From Veillonella dispar (GTDB lineage: Bacteria; Bacillota; Negativicutes; Veillonellales; Veillonellaceae): 64,000 nt of DNA. The notes under the pieces were generated by a model. That model was not told where the DNA came from, ran no database searches, and saw only the letters and a list, made by a program, of their open reading frames with translations. Positions 62,901 to 64,000 of this stretch are shown here, piece by piece. The stretch covers positions 1,741,001 through 1,805,000 of the forward strand of contig NZ_LR134375.1 of NCBI RefSeq assembly GCF_900637515.1. The letters are read 5' to 3'. A program made the translations under genes and the position numbers. Every line of letters begins with the position of its first letter. The stretch's first letter is position 1.

Positions 62901-64000
62901 CATATCTTGACCGCCGATGTCCAAGATAAAGGAAACATCAGGGCAGAAGTAGCGAGCTGCACGATAGTGAGCCATTGTTTCTACTTCACCGATATCGATG
63001 CCAAGGGCGCGTTTAAGGAACGCTTCGCCGTAACCCGTTACACCAGAATGCGCAATATAAGCGCCTTTTGGTAAAAGTTCATAAATTTTCTCGATCATTT
63101 CACGAGATTTTTCTAACGGTTTACCATGGTTTGGACCATAGTGAGAGAAGATAATTTCCTTATTACTATTGATGAGAACTACCTTAAGTGTAGTAGAACC
63201 AGCATCAATACCAAGGTAACAAGGACCTTGCGCATCTTCAATATTTGCTTTTGGCGTTACTGCCTTAGCATGACGAGCGCGGAATTCTTCTAATTCTTGT
63301 TCATTTTTAAATAGAGGTTCTACACGATCTGTAGCCTCCATAGGAATACCGATGAGGGCACCGATTTCTTTTGTTAATTGACCAACTGTAATCTCACGAC
63401 AGTCTTCTTTCATCAAAGCCGCCCCTAAAGCGATGAACAATTCACCATTCTCAGGGATAATGCGATGCGCTTCATCTAGTTCTAAGGTATCGCAGAAGCA
63501 TTGGCGCAATTCAGACAAGAATGTCAATGGACCGCCAAGGAACGCTACATTACCTTCAATTTTATGACCGCATGCAAGGCCCGCAATTGTTTGGTTTACA
63601 ATCGCTTGGAATACGGATTTTGCAATATTTTCATGAGATGCGCCTTGGTTTAACAAAGCTTGTACGTCTGTTTTAGCAAATACGCCACAGCGTGCTGCAA
63701 TTGGATAAATCGTATCAGCATTCATGGCCAATTGGTTAAGACCAGATGCATCAGTTTGCAATAAAGTCGCCATTTGGTCGATGAAAGCACCTGTACCACC
63801 TGCACAAGAACCATTCATACGGTGTTCTGCCGTTTGACCTAAATAGGTTACCTTCGCATCTTCACCACCAAGTTCGATGATAACATCAGTTTCTGGATAC
63901 AATGCTTTTACAGCACGTGTTTCAGCAATAACCTCTTGTACGAATGGAATGCGTACCTTTTCAGCCATCGCCATACCACCAGAACCGGTAATACATACAT
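59925..64000 (-). CDS. 2-hydroxyacyl-CoA dehydratase activator-type protein, very large (5' end outside the window)
   Basis: At least 1358 residues are visible; the frame stays open to the window edge (ITGSGGMAMAEK), so the first part is missing. Domains in order: a first ASKHA ATPase part (GSGG, IIELGGEDAKVTYL, GSCAGGTGAFIDQMA), a complete second ASKHA domain (YLGIDAGSTTLKVVLI near 63200, LDIGGQDMKC, ACSSGCGSFID), a DUF2229 domain (MRVGIPRVLNMYEDFPFW near 62150), and a C-terminal region like the HgdB/FldC dehydratase subunit with several cysteines. Activators hydrolyse ATP to push an electron into the dehydratase. The substrate is unknown. Its stop faces the palindromic repeats. Confidence 0.88.
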   Translation of the reverse strand, partial: VCITGSGGMAMAEKVRIPFVQEVIAETRAVKALYPETDVIIELGGEDAKVTYLGQTAEHRMNGSCAGGTGAFIDQMATLLQTDASGLNQLAMNADTIYPIAARCGVFAKTDVQALLNQGASHENIAKSVFQAIVNQTIAGLACGHKIEGNVAFLGGPLTFLSELRQCFCDTLELDEAHRIIPENGELFIALGAALMKEDCREITVGQLTKEIGALIGIPMEATDRVEPLFKNEQELEEFRARHAKAVTPKANIEDAQGPCYLGIDAGSTTLKVVLINSNKEIIFSHYGPNHGKPLEKSREMIEKIYELLPKGAYIAHSGVTGYGEAFLKRALGIDIGEVETMAHYRAARYFCPDVSFILDIGGQDMKCCKVRDGYIEDIVLNEACSSGCGSFIDTFASGLRIPIDQFAKEGLLASLPIDLGSRCTVFMNSKVKQAQKEGATVQDIAAGLAYSVIKNALYKVLKVKDPKELGDHIVVQGGTFYNESVLRAFEKLMGVEVIRPDVSGLMGAYGMALLAAETAEELQKEKSTLLDSNGLNSLQVSTTMRNCGLCSNNCMLTINAFSDGRTYVTGNRCDRGAGGMIQEERKAVPNLVDVKLRRYFDYYLKKNIPEFEGKMRVGIPRVLNMYEDFPFWFTFFNTLGYEVILSDYTTKDQYNKAIDTIPSDTACYPAKAVHGHIRDLANAQVDFVWYPCIQHGPKEFSRDNNYHCPMVISYPELIKNNMQDVLGDTPFHAPFLPLADKKSLVPALVKALDFLNLKKKDIANAVEKAWEEQENCKASYRETTKKTVSRLVAEQIPTIVLAGRPYHLDSGINHGIPELITSLGMAVLTEDGVAPLGNEIKHLRVVDQWSYHSRLYRAAEFVSRTEGFQIVELNSFGCGLDSIVADQVKDILSANHKIHTLLKIDEGTNLGAVTIRLRSLQSVMERSLRRHHNPEAPEVVEEQLPTYDYNRVVFTEEMRKTYKILVPQMSPLHFSLLDPVLKNEGYNFEMLPAPTRDDIEVGLKYINNDACYPAIIVVGQLMSALLSGKYDIDKTAVIISQTGGGCRATNYIGYLRKALIDAGMKQVPILSLNASDMERQPGFKLTKGFLHRMIQAVVYGDALMQCVLATRPYETNPGSTDALCDYWIKKLRENITSASLRQYNKYIKEIIHDFDNLPVNKDVQKPRVGVVGEIYVKFHPSANNHINELIEKEGGEVVTSGLLDFFLYCAMDSTYRAKHLDGTWLSGFFGTLAREALELYRLPYAKAVAASKHFDPLQRMTEVAKEAAQYIGLGNQCGEGWFLTGDMIDLIEKGAKQIVCLQPFGCLPNHVTGKGMVKTLSAAYPDVRIAAIDYDPGSSAVNQANRLKLLLSTMFE

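Overview
The window looks like a chromosomal segment of a Veillonella species (Negativicutes, anaerobic oral or gut coccus). No marker RNA gene is present, so this rests on gene content and an AT-rich style. The supporting content is an L-lactate permease beside an LDH2-family lactate/malate dehydrogenase, a very large 2-hydroxyacyl-CoA dehydratase activator-type protein, a PTS seen here only with a fructose transporter, a cobalamin riboswitch on a peptide/nickel-type ABC operon, and a PotE-like antiporter. No rRNA, tRNA or CRISPR array was seen.

Layout. 0-2.1 kb: exodeoxyribonuclease III (cut by the window edge), a small membrane protein, a tandem-rhodanese sulfurtransferase and a zinc-ribbon membrane protein. 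2.2-7.7 kb is an accessory defence/toxin island: a degenerate nucleotidyltransferase-like gene, a frameshifted zeta-toxin remnant, four tandem paralogous antitoxin-like genes, then a restriction-modification locus (C5-cytosine methyltransferase, an unrecognised 276-aa protein and a MutH/Sau3AI-type endonuclease). 8-16.2 kb: a DUF3829 protein, then a five-gene solute-binding-protein ABC operon read leftward behind a cobalamin riboswitch and an intrinsic terminator, followed by a decayed second copy of the binding protein. 16.5-24.6 kb: potE, argG-argH, a hypothetical gene, a monofunctional transglycosylase, a CsoR-type copper repressor and an IS200 element. 24.6-32.4 kb: ptsI-ptsH on the minus strand, then dapF, an NhaC-type antiporter, fruK and fruA on the plus strand.

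32.5-37.6 kb: two secreted paralogues divergent from a 1214-residue exported protein that joins a TolA-like coiled coil to a tannase-like hydrolase. 37.7-40.2 kb: cysK with a CymR-like Rrf2 regulator, and ahpC. 40.4-42.7 kb looks like a degraded integrated element: it is bounded by duplicated 3' ends of the small gene that follows pyrG, and carries an LtrA-family membrane protein and an internally deleted IS3-type element. 42.7-50 kb: housekeeping genes on the minus strand (DUF1653, a HAD phosphatase, cyclophilin, GIY-YIG, DUF1934, argS, pyrG). 50-54 kb: brnQ and an orphan molybdopterin oxidoreductase.

54.3-57.4 kb is the lactate module (LDH2-family dehydrogenase and lldP), both with strongly biased codons. 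57.5-59.3 kb: a PepSY protein and a Bcr/CflA transporter with a leader terminator. The convergent gap at 59.25-59.92 kb holds two large nested palindromes that are inverted copies of one repeat family. The window ends inside the 2-hydroxyacyl-CoA dehydratase activator gene.

The least explained pieces are the antitoxin-like array beside a dead zeta toxin, the riboswitch-controlled ABC operon whose substrate is probably linked to cobalt or B12, the TolA-hydrolase fusion, the att-like duplication around the pyrG operon end, and the palindromic repeat family. All functions are assigned from motifs read by eye; no database search was run.
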